Shown here piece after piece: positions 37,673-46,839 of a stretch of 64,000 nt of DNA. This DNA is from Alphaproteobacteria bacterium (GTDB taxonomy: Bacteria > Pseudomonadota > Alphaproteobacteria > Rhodobacterales > Rhodobacteraceae). The DNA lies in the NCBI GenBank assembly GCA_030425185.1, contig JAUIAU010000007.1, forward strand, positions 57,319 to 121,318, in the 5' to 3' direction. The translations under genes were made by a program, and so were the position numbers. Under the pieces are notes generated by a model. It did not search any database. It was not told where the DNA came from and saw nothing but the letters and a program-made list of their open reading frames with translations. Every line of letters starts with the position of its first letter. Position 1 is the stretch's first letter.

Positions 37673-38719
37673 TCAGGAAATCCGGATGCGGGGGTTGAGA
37701 TAGACGTAACCGATGTCCGAGATCAGTTGCGTCACCAGCACGACCAGCACGGCCACGATGGAGCAGGCGAGCAGCAGTTCGATATCGTTGTTCCCTGCCG
37801 CTTCCACAAGCGTCCAGCCGAAGCCTTTGTAATTGAACAGGGTTTCCACGATCACCACGCCGGTCAGCAACCACGGGAACTGGAGCATGATCACAGTGAA
37901 GGGCGCGATCAGCGCGTTGCGCAGCGCATGCTTCATCACGATGTTGCGGAAGCTGACGCCCTTCAGTCGAGCGGTCCGGATATATTGGGCCGTCATCACC
38001 TCGGCCATCGAGGCGCGGGTCATCCGGGCGATGTAGCCCATGCCATAGAGCGCCATCGTCAGCACCGGCAGGGTGAAGTTCTCGAAGGTCACGCCGTCCA
38101 TCGCGCTGGTGGCGGTGCCCTTGAACCATTTCAGGCCGACCACCGACGAGGCAAAGACCGTGATCAGCAGAACGCCGGAGACGTATTCCGGCGTCGCGGT
38201 CGAGGCGATCGAGAAGGTCGAGAGCGACCGGTCGAGGCGCGAGCCCTCGCGCATGCCGGCCAGAACGCCGATGATCAGCGCCATCGGCACCATCACCACC
38301 ATCACCCAGAACATCAGCACGCCGGTCAGGGCGAGGCGGGTGGAAATGATCTTGGACACCGGGTCCTTGAAGACGGTCGAGAAACCGAACTCGCCCTGCA
38401 GGATGCCGCAATAGGTCGGCGGGTTCGTCTTGTCCTCGGCGAGGCCCACGCAGCGGCCGCGCAGGATGCCTTCCTCATCGACCCGCGTCCACCCGGGGAC
38501 GATCCCCAGCCATTCGCCGTAGCGGACCAGCGTTGGCTGGGCGTAGCCGTTCTTTTCCAGCCAGCTGACGACCTGCGCGTCGGTCATCCGGGCGTTGCCT
38601 TCGGATTTCGCGAGCTTTTCGAGGTTCGGAGACAGGTTCGTCAGGGCGAACACGATGAAGGTCAGACATAGCGCGGTCAGCGCCATCACGCCGACCCGGC
38701 GCAGGATAAAGAGCAGCAT
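37673..38719 (-). CDS. ABC transporter permease, DppB type
   Basis: A 348-residue permease with the DppB start MLLFILRRVGVMALTALCLTF and six hydrophobic spans. The EAA loop is around YIRTARLKGVSFRNIVMKHALRNAL. A periplasmic insertion at about 75-105 (RVDEEGILRGRCVGLAEDK) contains two cysteines (Cys90 and Cys104) and is absent from ordinary DppB. It pairs with the enlarged DppC-like protein. A stem-loop separates it from the binding-protein gene upstream. Confidence 0.88.
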   Translation of the reverse strand: MLLFILRRVGVMALTALCLTFIVFALTNLSPNLEKLAKSEGNARMTDAQVVSWLEKNGYAQPTLVRYGEWLGIVPGWTRVDEEGILRGRCVGLAEDKTNPPTYCGILQGEFGFSTVFKDPVSKIISTRLALTGVLMFWVMVVMVPMALIIGVLAGMREGSRLDRSLSTFSIASTATPEYVSGVLLITVFASSVVGLKWFKGTATSAMDGVTFENFTLPVLTMALYGMGYIARMTRASMAEVMTAQYIRTARLKGVSFRNIVMKHALRNALIAPFTVIMLQFPWLLTGVVIVETLFNYKGFGWTLVEAAGNNDIELLLACSIVAVLVVLVTQLISDIGYVYLNPRIRIS

Positions 38720-38784
38720 GCGGCAATCCCTCCGTGACCCGGTTCATCGCGGGGCGGCACCGGGTGGCGGCGATCAGGGGGAGG

Positions 38785-38810
38785 GGGCGGGCCGTGGAAA
38801 CGGCCCGCCC
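38785..38810 (-). other. Intercistronic stem-loop in ABC operon
   Basis: GGGCGGGCCGT (38785-38795), loop GGAA, and ACGGCCCGCCC (38800-38810) form a perfect 11-bp hairpin in the 99-base gap between the binding-protein and first permease genes. Without a T-run it is more likely an mRNA-stabilising or partial-stop element that raises binding-protein yield. Confidence 0.55.
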
Positions 38811-38818
38811 GGTCCGGC

Positions 38819-40465
38819 TCAGACGTCGAGCCAGTACTTGTAGAGGTGCAGCTCGAAGGTCGGGTGCATCTCGGCGTTCATCACGAAGTCCCGCTTGTGG
38901 CGGAAGAGCGACCGCCAGTACGGCTGGATCATCACCCCTTCGTCCTGCATGATCTTCTCGATCTTTGCCATCACCTCGCGCCGGGCGTCGGCATCGGCGA
39001 TCGACATCGCCTGCGTCAGCAGGGTGTCGAACTCCTCGTTCGCGAAAGCGGTCTCGTTCCAGGCCACGCCGGACTTGTAGGCCAGCGCCAGCACCTGAAC
39101 GCCGAGCGGGCGCATGTTCCACTCGGTGGCCGAGAACGGGTACTTCGTCCAGTCGTTCCAGAAGGTCGAACCGGGCAGGATCGTCCGCTTGATGTTGATG
39201 CCCGCGTCACGGACCTGGGCGGCAACCGCGTCACAGGTGGCCGACTGCCAGGCGTCGTCGATCGAGATCAGTTCGAACTCGGTGTCGGCGTGGCCGGCGG
39301 CCTCCAGCATGGCCTTCGCCGCGGCACCGTCGACGGTCTGCGGCGGAAGCTGCGCGTATTCCGGGTGGATCGGGCAGACATGGTGGTTCTCGGCCGGGGT
39401 GCCGAGACCGGCGTAGCCAAGCTCGAGCACCACGTCGTTCGACACGGCCATCTGGATGGCGCGGCGGACATCGCCGTTGTTGTACGGCTCGGCGAGCTGG
39501 TTGAAGCGCACCGCGATGGTCGCCGCGGTGACCGCGTCCGAGCGGCTCCAGCCGATGGCGTCGAAGACTTCGACGAAATCGCCGACCGTCTGGTAGGTCA
39601 TGTCGATCTCTTCGGCCTCGGCGGCGGCCAGCGTGGCGGCCGGGTCGGTGCCGTAGTCGATGAACTCGATCCGGTCGAGATAGGCGCCGACGCCCCACCA
39701 GGCGTGGTCGGTGTTCTTCTGCAGAACCTGGCGGATGCCGACCTCGTTCTCGACGGGCAGGTACGGGCCGGTGCCGATCGGGTTGTCCGAGGGATCGCCG
39801 CCGTCGTAGCTGCTGTGTACGATCGCCGCCGGATAGTCGGCCATGCCCGGGATGATGGTGATGTCGGGCGCGCTGCAGTTCAGCTGCACGGTCATGTCAT
39901 CGACGACGACGATCGCGCCGTCACGCGCCTTGCCGGTCGCCTCGTCGATCAGGGTCGACATCCGCGAAGCCATCGAGTTGCCCTCGACGGTGCTGTCGCA
40001 CCAGCGCGTGATGTTGTTGGCGACATCCGCGGCGGTGAAGGCGTCGCCGTTGTTCCAGGTCACGCCCGGGCGCACCTTCAGGGTGTACTGGGTGGCGTCG
40101 CCGTTGGCTTCCCAGCCTTCCAGCAGCATCGGCGCGAACGAGCCGTCGCGGTTGTACTCGACGAGATACTCGAGCCAGCCACGCGAGAAGTTGGCCATTT
40201 CCGACCAGTCATAGGTGCGTGGGTCCTTGAGCGAGCGCAGTTCCATCTGGACGCGCAGCGTGCCGCCGGGCTTGCCGTTGGCGTGGGCCGCGGCTTCCGC
40301 CGGGGCGGGAATGCCGATCAGGCTGTAGGCGCCGACGGCGGTCACGCCGAGCGCGGTCGCGCGAGTCAGGAACTCGCGGCGGCTGAGCGCGCCGTCGAGG
40401 ACCTCCTTTGCGTACATGGTAACGGCCGGGTGCATGGGCGTCCCGGTGAGGGTGGGGTGCGTCAT
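38819..40465 (-). CDS. ABC transporter substrate-binding protein, family 5, Tat-exported
   Basis: A 548-residue periplasmic binding protein of the peptide/nickel/opine family (SBP_bac_5). A twin-arginine signal, SRREFL (28-33), precedes the hydrophobic stretch ALGVTAVGAYSLIG and an AEAAA cleavage zone. Family marks are FAPMLLEGWEANGDATQYTLKV, NNGDAFTAADVANNI, NPIGTGPYLPVENE and RRAIQMAVSNDVV. The ligand is unknown; a peptide or an N-methylated osmolyte is possible given the nearby dehydrogenase. The ATG at 40465 follows GGGAGAA. It is the first gene of the ABC operon. Confidence 0.88.
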   Translation of the reverse strand: MTHPTLTGTPMHPAVTMYAKEVLDGALSRREFLTRATALGVTAVGAYSLIGIPAPAEAAAHANGKPGGTLRVQMELRSLKDPRTYDWSEMANFSRGWLEYLVEYNRDGSFAPMLLEGWEANGDATQYTLKVRPGVTWNNGDAFTAADVANNITRWCDSTVEGNSMASRMSTLIDEATGKARDGAIVVVDDMTVQLNCSAPDITIIPGMADYPAAIVHSSYDGGDPSDNPIGTGPYLPVENEVGIRQVLQKNTDHAWWGVGAYLDRIEFIDYGTDPAATLAAAEAEEIDMTYQTVGDFVEVFDAIGWSRSDAVTAATIAVRFNQLAEPYNNGDVRRAIQMAVSNDVVLELGYAGLGTPAENHHVCPIHPEYAQLPPQTVDGAAAKAMLEAAGHADTEFELISIDDAWQSATCDAVAAQVRDAGINIKRTILPGSTFWNDWTKYPFSATEWNMRPLGVQVLALAYKSGVAWNETAFANEEFDTLLTQAMSIADADARREVMAKIEKIMQDEGVMIQPYWRSLFRHKRDFVMNAEMHPTFELHLYKYWLDV

Positions 40466-40637
40466 CTCGTTCTCCCTGTGACACATGATCTTGTATCGTT
40501 CTGAGCCCGTATATCGCAGCGGGGCGGACCGTCCGGTTCTGGGAGGTCGCGCAGCACCGCCGAGCAGGCTTCGTCCACAGGGCAACAGGTTTTGATCGGC
40601 GGGTCAATGCCGATGCCCGGCGTTCCGGATCAAAAAA

Positions 40638-40695
40638 GCGACACGACAATTGTCCTTAAGCGACACAACGGTCGCACGGCGCGACACCGTGTCGC
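40638..40695. promoter_or_regulatory. Phased GCGACAC repeats, candidate AraC operator
   Basis: GCGACAC occurs at 40638-40644, 40660-40666 and 40681-40687, at intervals of 22 and 21 bases (two helical turns). The last copy continues as GCGACAC-c-GTGTCGC, a perfect inverted repeat to 40695. The array lies 170-230 bases upstream of the ABC operon start and beside the AraC gene. Direct repeats at this spacing are the normal target of AraC dimers. Confidence 0.55.
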
Positions 40696-40733
40696 CGCAA
40701 CCGCAGCGAGAATTCACTTGGGGCCGGACAGGC

Positions 40734-41561
40734 TCAGGCGGCGCGGCGTTCGCGCAGGCCGCGGGCGCGGGCCGCCGACGGAGTCATCCCCGTGCGCTGG
40801 CCGAAGGCCCGGGTGAAATAGGCCGCGGAGCCGAACCCGAGGTCCTCGGCGATCTGGCGGATCGGGACATCGGTGTCCTCGAGCATCCGCCGCGCCTCGG
40901 CAATCACGCGTTCATGCAGCAGGTGCGAGGCGGTCTTGCCGCAAACCTCGCGACAGACCCGGGTCAGGTGCGTCGGCGTGATCCCCAGCTTCTGTGCGTA
41001 GTCCGACACCGACAGGCCGGTGGTCAGGTGATCCTCGATCAGCGCCGTGTAGCCCTCGACGATCCGCTGCGACGAGCCGACCGCGCGGACCTGCTGGCCA
41101 TAGGTGGCCTCCAGTCGCTGAAGCTGGACCGAGATCAGGTGGGCATAGCTGCGCGCGGCGGCGTACCAGCCGGGCGTGTGGTCGCGGACCTCGGTGTAGA
41201 GCTGGTCGATGACCTGCGTGAGTTCCCCCTGGTGCCGGTACTCGCTGATCCGCAGGACCGTCGTGTCCTCCGGCAGCTGCGGCCCGAGGTCGAAGGGAAA
41301 GTCGATCCGCGTGCCGAAGACATGCGGGGACAACTCGAACGAACACATGGTGCGCGCCGGCAGGAAGACCGCCGTGTGCTGGCCAAACCCCTTGGTCACG
41401 CCACAGGCGGTAAACCGCCCGGCGCCCTTGGTGATCCAGTAAAGCCGGGCACGCGGGCTGGAATGTGGAGACGTCAGGCGCCAGAGGCCCTTCTTCATCA
41501 GGCTCTGGAGCGTCGCGACTCGTACTTCGGTGCTATCGAGTTCCACCAAATACCCCCACAC
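40734..41561 (-). CDS. AraC family transcriptional regulator
   Basis: A 275-residue regulator. The N-terminal half is a cupin-like effector domain (ARLYWITKGAGRFTACGV). The C-terminal half has the two AraC helix-turn-helix units, LSVSDYAQKLGITPTHLTRVCREVCGK split from VPIRQIAEDLGFGSAAYFTRAFGQRTGMTPSA. The start is a GTG at 41561; a GTG at 41546 with GGGGG before it is an alternative. It reads toward the ABC operon on the same strand, with the repeat array between them, so it probably controls that operon in response to the imported compound. Confidence 0.87.
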   Translation of the reverse strand: MWGYLVELDSTEVRVATLQSLMKKGLWRLTSPHSSPRARLYWITKGAGRFTACGVTKGFGQHTAVFLPARTMCSFELSPHVFGTRIDFPFDLGPQLPEDTTVLRISEYRHQGELTQVIDQLYTEVRDHTPGWYAAARSYAHLISVQLQRLEATYGQQVRAVGSSQRIVEGYTALIEDHLTTGLSVSDYAQKLGITPTHLTRVCREVCGKTASHLLHERVIAEARRMLEDTDVPIRQIAEDLGFGSAAYFTRAFGQRTGMTPSAARARGLRERRAA

Positions 41562-41610
41562 TTGGTGCTCAGCATGGGGAACGCTACCATATGGCCAAGA
41601 ATCCTGTCAC

Positions 41611-41665
41611 TGTGGAAAGCCTGTGGGTAACCCTTCATCTGGTGGCTTCCACAGAGTTCTCCACA
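41611..41665. promoter_or_regulatory. Cluster of DnaA-box-like sites with dyad
   Basis: Four sequences near TTATCCACA fall in 55 bases: CTTTCCACA (minus strand, 41611-41619), TTACCCACA (minus, 41622-41630), GCTTCCACA (41645-41653) and TTCTCCACA (41657-41665). The outer part also forms a dyad, CTGTGGAAAGCC with GGCTTCCACAG. The cluster lies upstream of the AraC gene and past the miaA stop. It may be a DnaA or AraC site, or a hairpin ending miaA. Confidence 0.35.
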
Positions 41666-41679
41666 GGATAATGTGAGTA

Positions 41680-42570
41680 TCACGGGGATGGATCGAGCGC
41701 CTGCCATGATTTCAGGCGGTTCCTGAACCATGTTCGCTGACGTTTCGCGAATTGGCGGGTCGCGATCACGGCCCTGTCGCGCGATTCCCCAAGGCCCAGT
41801 TCGCCCGACAGGTGCGCGATCAGCTCCGCCGCGCCAATGGCCTGCGCCGCGGGCAGGGCAGGGTCCCAGCGCGGGGCAAGCGCACGCACCTCGTCCAGCG
41901 CGCCCATCGCCAGCATCGCGTCGAACCGGGTTTCGATCCGCGCGTTCAGCCACGCTGTGTCCGGCATCAGGACAAACGCCTGCGCCTGCCCGAGCGGCAA
42001 CAGGGGGGCAGGGGTTTCGGCATGCCAGCGCTTGAAGCCCCGGCCGGTGGCGCGCAGGACCTCCCAGGCGCGCTGCACCCGCATCGGGTTCCGGCGGTCG
42101 AGGGACTGGGCGGTCTCCGGGTCCTCGGCATCGAGGTCGGCAAGCATCCGGGCCGGATCCTGCTGGCGCAGGCGGTCGCCCTCTGCGCGGATGGCGGGCG
42201 GGATCGGGGGGATCTCGGCCAGCCCCTCGGTCAGCGCGGAGAAATAGAGGCCGGTGCCCCCCACGATGATCGGGCGCAGCCCGCCGTCCAGAATCGGGGC
42301 GACCTCGCGCAGCCAGTCGCCGACGGAAAAGGCGACCTCGAACGGGACATGGCCGTAGAGCGCGTGCGGGGCGGCGGCTTCGTCCTGCGGGGCGGGGCGC
42401 GCACTCAGAACCCGCCAGCAGTCGTAGACCTGCAGCGCGTCGGCATTGACGATCACGCCGCCCTGGCGGGCCGCGATCTCGAGCGCCAGCGCCGATTTCC
42501 CGCTCGCCGTCGGCCCGGCAATCAGCACCGGGCGGTCGGGGTCAAGCGTGTCGAAGGGAAAGGCAGGCAC
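41680..42570 (-). CDS. miaA: tRNA dimethylallyltransferase
   Basis: A 296-residue enzyme that adds a dimethylallyl group to N6 of A37 in tRNAs reading UNN codons. The P-loop is [32 protein letters not shown] follows, [14 protein letters not shown] is the isoprenoid-binding segment, and [15 protein letters not shown] is the conserved C-terminal tRNA-contact motif. The start is GTG at 42570 with a weak ribosome site, so it could begin slightly later. It is divergent from pyrH. Confidence 0.93.
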   Translation of the reverse strand: MPAFPFDTLDPDRPVLIAGPTASGKSALALEIAARQGGVIVNADALQVYDCWRVLSARPAPQDEAAAPHALYGHVPFEVAFSVGDWLREVAPILDGGLRPIIVGGTGLYFSALTEGLAEIPPIPPAIRAEGDRLRQQDPARMLADLDAEDPETAQSLDRRNPMRVQRAWEVLRATGRGFKRWHAETPAPLLPLGQAQAFVLMPDTAWLNARIETRFDAMLAMGALDEVRALAPRWDPALPAAQAIGAAELIAHLSGELGLGESRDRAVIATRQFAKRQRTWFRNRLKSWQALDPSP

Positions 42571-42713
42571 CGAGTGATGTCCGGACAGGCAGCGTGGCGA
42601 GCATCCCGGCGATGTCGCGCGGATCGGCCCGCCCGGTCAAGTCGCGCGGCACCGCCTGTTGCGTTGCGGCGCGCAAGCGGGCAAAGGCAGGACACCGACC
42701 GAGGAGACCTGCC

Positions 42714-43454
42714 GTGACCGATGCGCCCCTGACCGCTGGCCCGAGTGCCAAGTACAAACGCGTGCTTCTGAAGATTTCGGGCGAGGCCCTGATGGGCCCG
42801 CAGGGCTACGGCCTGCACCCGCCGACGGTCGAGCGCATCGCGCAGGAGGTGAAGTCGGTCCACGACCTCGGCGTCGAGATCTGCATGGTGATCGGCGGCG
42901 GCAACATCTTCCGCGGGCTGGCCGGGTCTGCGCAGGGCATGGAACGCACCACCGCCGATTACATGGGCATGCTCGCCACCGTGATGAACGCGCTGGCGAT
43001 GCAGTCCTCGCTGGAGACCATCGGCGTCTATACCCGGGTGATCTCGGCCATCCGCATGGACGAGGTGGCCGAGCCCTATATCCGCCGCCGGGCCGTGCGG
43101 CACCTCGAAAAGGGGCGGGTCTGCATCTTCGCCGCCGGGACCGGCAACCCGTACTTCACCACCGACACCGCCGCGACGCTGCGGGCCAACGAGATGGCCT
43201 GCGAGGCGATCTTCAAGGGCACCAAGGTGGACGGGGTCTACGACAAGGACCCGGTCAAGCACGCGGATGCCGTGCGCTACGAGACGGTCAGCTACGACGA
43301 CTGCCTCGCGAAGCATCTCAAGGTCATGGACGCCTCGGCCATCGCGCTGGCGCGGGACAACAATCTGCCCATCATCGTCTTCTCGCTGGACGAGCCGGGC
43401 GGCTTCCGGGGCATCCTTGCCGGGCAAGGCACCTATACAATCGTGAGGGATTGA
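42714..43454 (+). CDS. pyrH: UMP kinase
   Basis: A 246-residue hexameric kinase making UDP from UMP. The opening [44 protein letters not shown] and [12 protein letters not shown] are signatures of the bacterial family. The start chosen is the GTG at 42714, eight bases after GAGGAG. It begins the long plus-strand run pyrH-frr-uppS-cdsA-dxr-rseP. Confidence 0.95.
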   Translation: MTDAPLTAGPSAKYKRVLLKISGEALMGPQGYGLHPPTVERIAQEVKSVHDLGVEICMVIGGGNIFRGLAGSAQGMERTTADYMGMLATVMNALAMQSSLETIGVYTRVISAIRMDEVAEPYIRRRAVRHLEKGRVCIFAAGTGNPYFTTDTAATLRANEMACEAIFKGTKVDGVYDKDPVKHADAVRYETVSYDDCLAKHLKVMDASAIALARDNNLPIIVFSLDEPGGFRGILAGQGTYTIVRD

Positions 43455-43505
43455 GGCTATAGACCCGACACCCCACAGGGCAGACGACAGACGAGAGGCA
43501 TGAGC

Positions 43506-44069
43506 ATGTCCGACGAGATTGAGATTGACCTCGACGACCTCGAACGGCGGATGGACGGGGCAATCGCGTCGCTTCGCACGGAATTCGCATCGCTCCGCAC
43601 CGGCCGCGCATCGGCCGGCATGCTGGAGCCGGTCCAGGTCGAGGCCTACGGCCAGATGACCCCGATCAACCAGCTGGGCACGGTCAACGTTCCCGAGCCG
43701 CGCATGGTCACCATCAACGTCTGGGACAAGGCGATGGTGGGCAAGGTCGAGAAGGCGATCCGCGAGTCGGGCCTCGGGATCAACCCGCAGCTGAACGGCA
43801 CGATCATCATGCTGCCGATCCCCGAGCTGAACGAGGAACGCCGCCGCGAGCTGACCAAGGTCGCCGCGCAATACGCCGAGCACGCCCGCGTCGCGATCCG
43901 CAACGTGCGCCGCGACGGGATGGACCAGATCAAGAAGGCCAAGGGCAGCGGGATGTCGGAAGACGACCAGAAGCTCTGGGAGTCCGAGGTCCAGGACCTG
44001 ACGAATCGCGCTATTGCCAAGGTCGACGCCGCGCTCGAAACCAAGCAGCAGGAAATCATGCAGGTCTGA
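43506..44069 (+). CDS. frr: Ribosome recycling factor
   Basis: A 187-residue factor that splits post-termination ribosomes with [47 protein letters not shown] and the C-terminal helices are typical, and the length is normal. Of two close ATG codons, 43506 is preferred because GAGAGG lies 7 bases upstream; from 43500 the spacing would be one base. It lies 51 bases after pyrH. Confidence 0.95.
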   Translation: MSDEIEIDLDDLERRMDGAIASLRTEFASLRTGRASAGMLEPVQVEAYGQMTPINQLGTVNVPEPRMVTINVWDKAMVGKVEKAIRESGLGINPQLNGTIIMLPIPELNEERRRELTKVAAQYAEHARVAIRNVRRDGMDQIKKAKGSGMSEDDQKLWESEVQDLTNRAIAKVDAALETKQQEIMQV

Positions 44070-44103
44070 CCCCGGTCGGACGGCTGCGGCGGGGGAGACG
44101 CGC

Positions 44104-44838
44104 GTGGACGGCACAGGTTCCGGAGAGAACGGCCACAAGGGGCCGCGCCATGTGGCGATCATCATGGACGGAAACGGCCGCTGGGCGCAGATGCGCCGGC
44201 GTCCGCGCCTCTTCGGGCACCAGGCCGGGGCGCGGCGCGTGCGCGAGATCGTCGAGGCCTGCCCGGACCTCGGGGTGCGCTACCTGACGATCTTCGCCTT
44301 CTCGACCGAGAACTGGAAACGCACGCAGGCCGAGGTGACCGGTCTGATGTATCTGTTCCGGCGCTACATCACGCGGGAGATGCAAGCCTTTGTGAAAGAA
44401 GGTGTTTGTGTCCGGTTCATCGGGGACCGGCTGCGGCTGGACCCGAAGCTGCAGGCGCTGATGGACGAGGCCGAAACGCTGACCCGCGACTGCACCAAGG
44501 TGAACCTGACCATCGCGCTGAACTACGGCGCGCGGGACGAGGTGGCGCGGGCGATCCGCGACCTGGCGGCCGATGTGAAGGCCGGGCGGCTGGAACCCGA
44601 CGCGGTCGATGAGACGACACTGACGCGGTATCTCGATACGCAGGTTCTGCCGGACCCCGACCTCGTGATCCGCACCTCGGGCGAGGCGCGGGTGTCCAAC
44701 TTCCTGCTCTGGCAGTCGGCTTATGCGGAATACGAGTTCATCGATACGCTCTGGCCCGATTTCAGCCGGGAGATCTTCGCCGAAGTGGTCGCCCGCTACG
44801 CGACGCGCGACCGGCGGTTCGGCGCGGTGAAGGCATGA
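44104..44838 (+). CDS. uppS: Isoprenyl transferase (undecaprenyl diphosphate synthase)
   Basis: A 244-residue cis-prenyltransferase that builds the C55 lipid carrier for peptidoglycan and LPS from FPP and IPP. The catalytic Asp lies in AIIMDGNGRWAQ, followed by LTIFAFSTENWKR, the RFIGDRLRL segment and DLVIRTSGEARVSNFLLWQSAYAE-type IPP-binding residues. The start is GTG at 44104 with GGGGGAG upstream. It overlaps cdsA by 4 bases. Confidence 0.94.
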   Translation: MDGTGSGENGHKGPRHVAIIMDGNGRWAQMRRRPRLFGHQAGARRVREIVEACPDLGVRYLTIFAFSTENWKRTQAEVTGLMYLFRRYITREMQAFVKEGVCVRFIGDRLRLDPKLQALMDEAETLTRDCTKVNLTIALNYGARDEVARAIRDLAADVKAGRLEPDAVDETTLTRYLDTQVLPDPDLVIRTSGEARVSNFLLWQSAYAEYEFIDTLWPDFSREIFAEVVARYATRDRRFGAVKA

Positions 44839-45638
44839 GTGCGGGCGCGGGGCGCTGGGACGACCTGCTGGCCCGGCTGGGTTCGGCGGCCGTCATGGCG
44901 GGCGTTGGTCTGGGTGCCATGTGGGTGGGCGGCTGGGCCTTCCTTGTCCTCGTCGCGGTCTGCGTTGGCCTGATGATCTGGGAATTGTCGTCGATGCTGG
45001 CGCCGGTGCACCGGCGCTCGGCGCTCGGGGTGGCCGTGCTGGCCGCCGCTGCGGTGGTCCTGGCGCGGCTGATTCCGCTGGGACTGGCGCTGCCGTTCCT
45101 GCTGCTGCCGGGCATCATCGCCATGGCGCGGTTCGAGGGGAATCGCCGCCTGTTCTCGATCTACGCGGCACTGATCGCGCTGTCGGGCATCGGTCTCGTC
45201 GTCCTGCGCGAGGATTTCGGCTTCGTCTGGCTGCTGTGGCTTGTCGTGCTCGTGATCGTCACCGATGTCGCCGGGTACTTCGCCGGGCGCCTGATCGGGG
45301 GGCCGAAGTTCTGGCCGAAGGTGAGCCCGAAGAAGACTTGGTCCGGCACCGTCGCGGGCTGGATCGGCGCCGCTGTGGTGGCAATGCTTTTCATGAAGCA
45401 CACCGGCTCGGGCATTGAACTGATTGGCATTTCCGTCGCTCTTTCCATGGCCTCTCAACTCGGCGACATCTCGGAAAGCGCGGTGAAGCGGAAGGTGGGC
45501 GTCAAGGACAGCTCGGCGCTGATTCCCGGCCACGGCGGGCTGCTCGACCGGTTCGACGGGATGCTGGCGGCGTCGGTCGTGCTGCTGCTGATCGAACAGA
45601 TCGTTGATTTTCCGCCGGTTCCGGGAGTGTCTGGATGA
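44835..45638 (+). CDS. cdsA: Phosphatidate cytidylyltransferase
   Basis: A 267-residue integral membrane enzyme that makes CDP-diacylglycerol from phosphatidate and CTP. Seven or eight hydrophobic spans are visible. The C-terminal signature is complete: ESAVKRKVGVKDSSALIPGHGG, then LLDRFD. The ATG overlaps the uppS stop and the stop overlaps the dxr start, so all three are translationally coupled. It supplies the phospholipid branch next to the isoprenoid and LPS genes. Confidence 0.94.
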   Translation: MSAGAGRWDDLLARLGSAAVMAGVGLGAMWVGGWAFLVLVAVCVGLMIWELSSMLAPVHRRSALGVAVLAAAAVVLARLIPLGLALPFLLLPGIIAMARFEGNRRLFSIYAALIALSGIGLVVLREDFGFVWLLWLVVLVIVTDVAGYFAGRLIGGPKFWPKVSPKKTWSGTVAGWIGAAVVAMLFMKHTGSGIELIGISVALSMASQLGDISESAVKRKVGVKDSSALIPGHGGLLDRFDGMLAASVVLLLIEQIVDFPPVPGVSG

Positions 45639-46810
45639 AGCGCGTCAGCATTTTCGGCGCCACCGGTTCGATCGGCGAAAACACCGTCGACCTGCTGGGC
45701 CGTGCCGCGCCGGGGACCTACGAGGTCGTTGCGCTGACCGGTGGGCGGAACGTGAAACGGCTTGCAGAACAGGCGGTTGCGCTGCGCGCCGAGATCGCAG
45801 TCACAGCATTCGAGGACGCGTTGCCCGAGTTGCGCGCGGCGCTGGCCGGGACCGGGATCGAGACGGCCGCCGGGACTCAGGCGCTGTGCGACGCGGCCGA
45901 CCGGCCCGCCGACTGGACGATGAGCGCCATCGTCGGCGCGGCGGGTCTCTACCCGGGGTTCGCGGCGCTCCGGCAGGGCGGGACGCTGGCGCTGGCGAAC
46001 AAGGAAAGCCTCGTGTGCGCCGGACCGCTGCTGCTGGCCGAGGCGGAGGCGCATGGCGCGCGGATCCTGCCTGTCGACAGCGAGCATTCGGCGGTGTTCC
46101 AGGCGCTGGCCGGCGAAGACATCGCGGCGGTCGAGCGGATCATCATCACCGCCAGCGGCGGCCCGTTCCGGGACTGGCCGCTCGAGGCCATCGCCAAGGC
46201 GACGCTGGCCGAGGCGGTTGCCCATCCGAACTGGTCGATGGGGCAACGCATCAGCATAGATTCGGCGTCGATGTTCAACAAGGCGCTGGAACTGATTGAA
46301 ACCAAGGAATTCTTCGGCGTCTCTCCGGACCAGATCGAGGCCGTGGTGCACCCCGAGTCGCTGGTCCATGCCCTCGTCGGGTTCCGGGACGGCGCGCTGA
46401 TGGCGCATATCGGGCCGCCCGACATGCGTCACGCCATCGGCTACGCGCTGACCTGGCCCGAGCGCGGCGAGGTTCCGGTGGCGCGCCTCGACCTGGCGGC
46501 CATCGGTCAGCTGAACTTCACGGCGCCGGACGAGGTGCGGTTCCCGGCGCTGCGCCTCGCGCGCGAGGTCATGGCGACAGGCGGCCGCGCCGGGGCGGTT
46601 TTCAACGGGGCGAAGGAAGCCGCCCTCGACCTGTTCATCGGCGGGCGGATCGGATTTCTCGACATGGCGCGGATCGTCGAGCGGGCGCTCGAGGTCTGCG
46701 ATGGCGAGATCGGCCTTGGAAAGCCCCTCGAGAGCCTTGATTGCGTCACGGAAGCGGACCACATGGCACGAAAGGCCGCGCATGACGCGGCGGCGGTCCT
46801 GACCGCCTGA
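45635..46810 (+). CDS. dxr: 1-deoxy-D-xylulose 5-phosphate reductoisomerase
   Basis: A 391-residue NADPH enzyme, the second step of the MEP isoprenoid pathway, ahead of the product used by UppS. ISIFGATGSIGENTVDLL-type nucleotide binding opens the protein. LANKESLVCAG, PVDSEHSAVFQAL (metal/substrate acids), TASGGPFR and NWSMGQRISIDSASMFNKALE are diagnostic. It overlaps cdsA by 4 bases. Confidence 0.96.
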   Translation: MKRVSIFGATGSIGENTVDLLGRAAPGTYEVVALTGGRNVKRLAEQAVALRAEIAVTAFEDALPELRAALAGTGIETAAGTQALCDAADRPADWTMSAIVGAAGLYPGFAALRQGGTLALANKESLVCAGPLLLAEAEAHGARILPVDSEHSAVFQALAGEDIAAVERIIITASGGPFRDWPLEAIAKATLAEAVAHPNWSMGQRISIDSASMFNKALELIETKEFFGVSPDQIEAVVHPESLVHALVGFRDGALMAHIGPPDMRHAIGYALTWPERGEVPVARLDLAAIGQLNFTAPDEVRFPALRLAREVMATGGRAGAVFNGAKEAALDLFIGGRIGFLDMARIVERALEVCDGEIGLGKPLESLDCVTEADHMARKAAHDAAAVLTA

Positions 46811-46839
46811 GAGCAGACACGAGCGAGAGGGTACCCTCC

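Noticed and set aside
41611..41665. Chromosome replication origin
   Set aside because: Only a short box cluster is present; no AT-rich unwinding region and none of the genes that usually flank an alphaproteobacterial origin.
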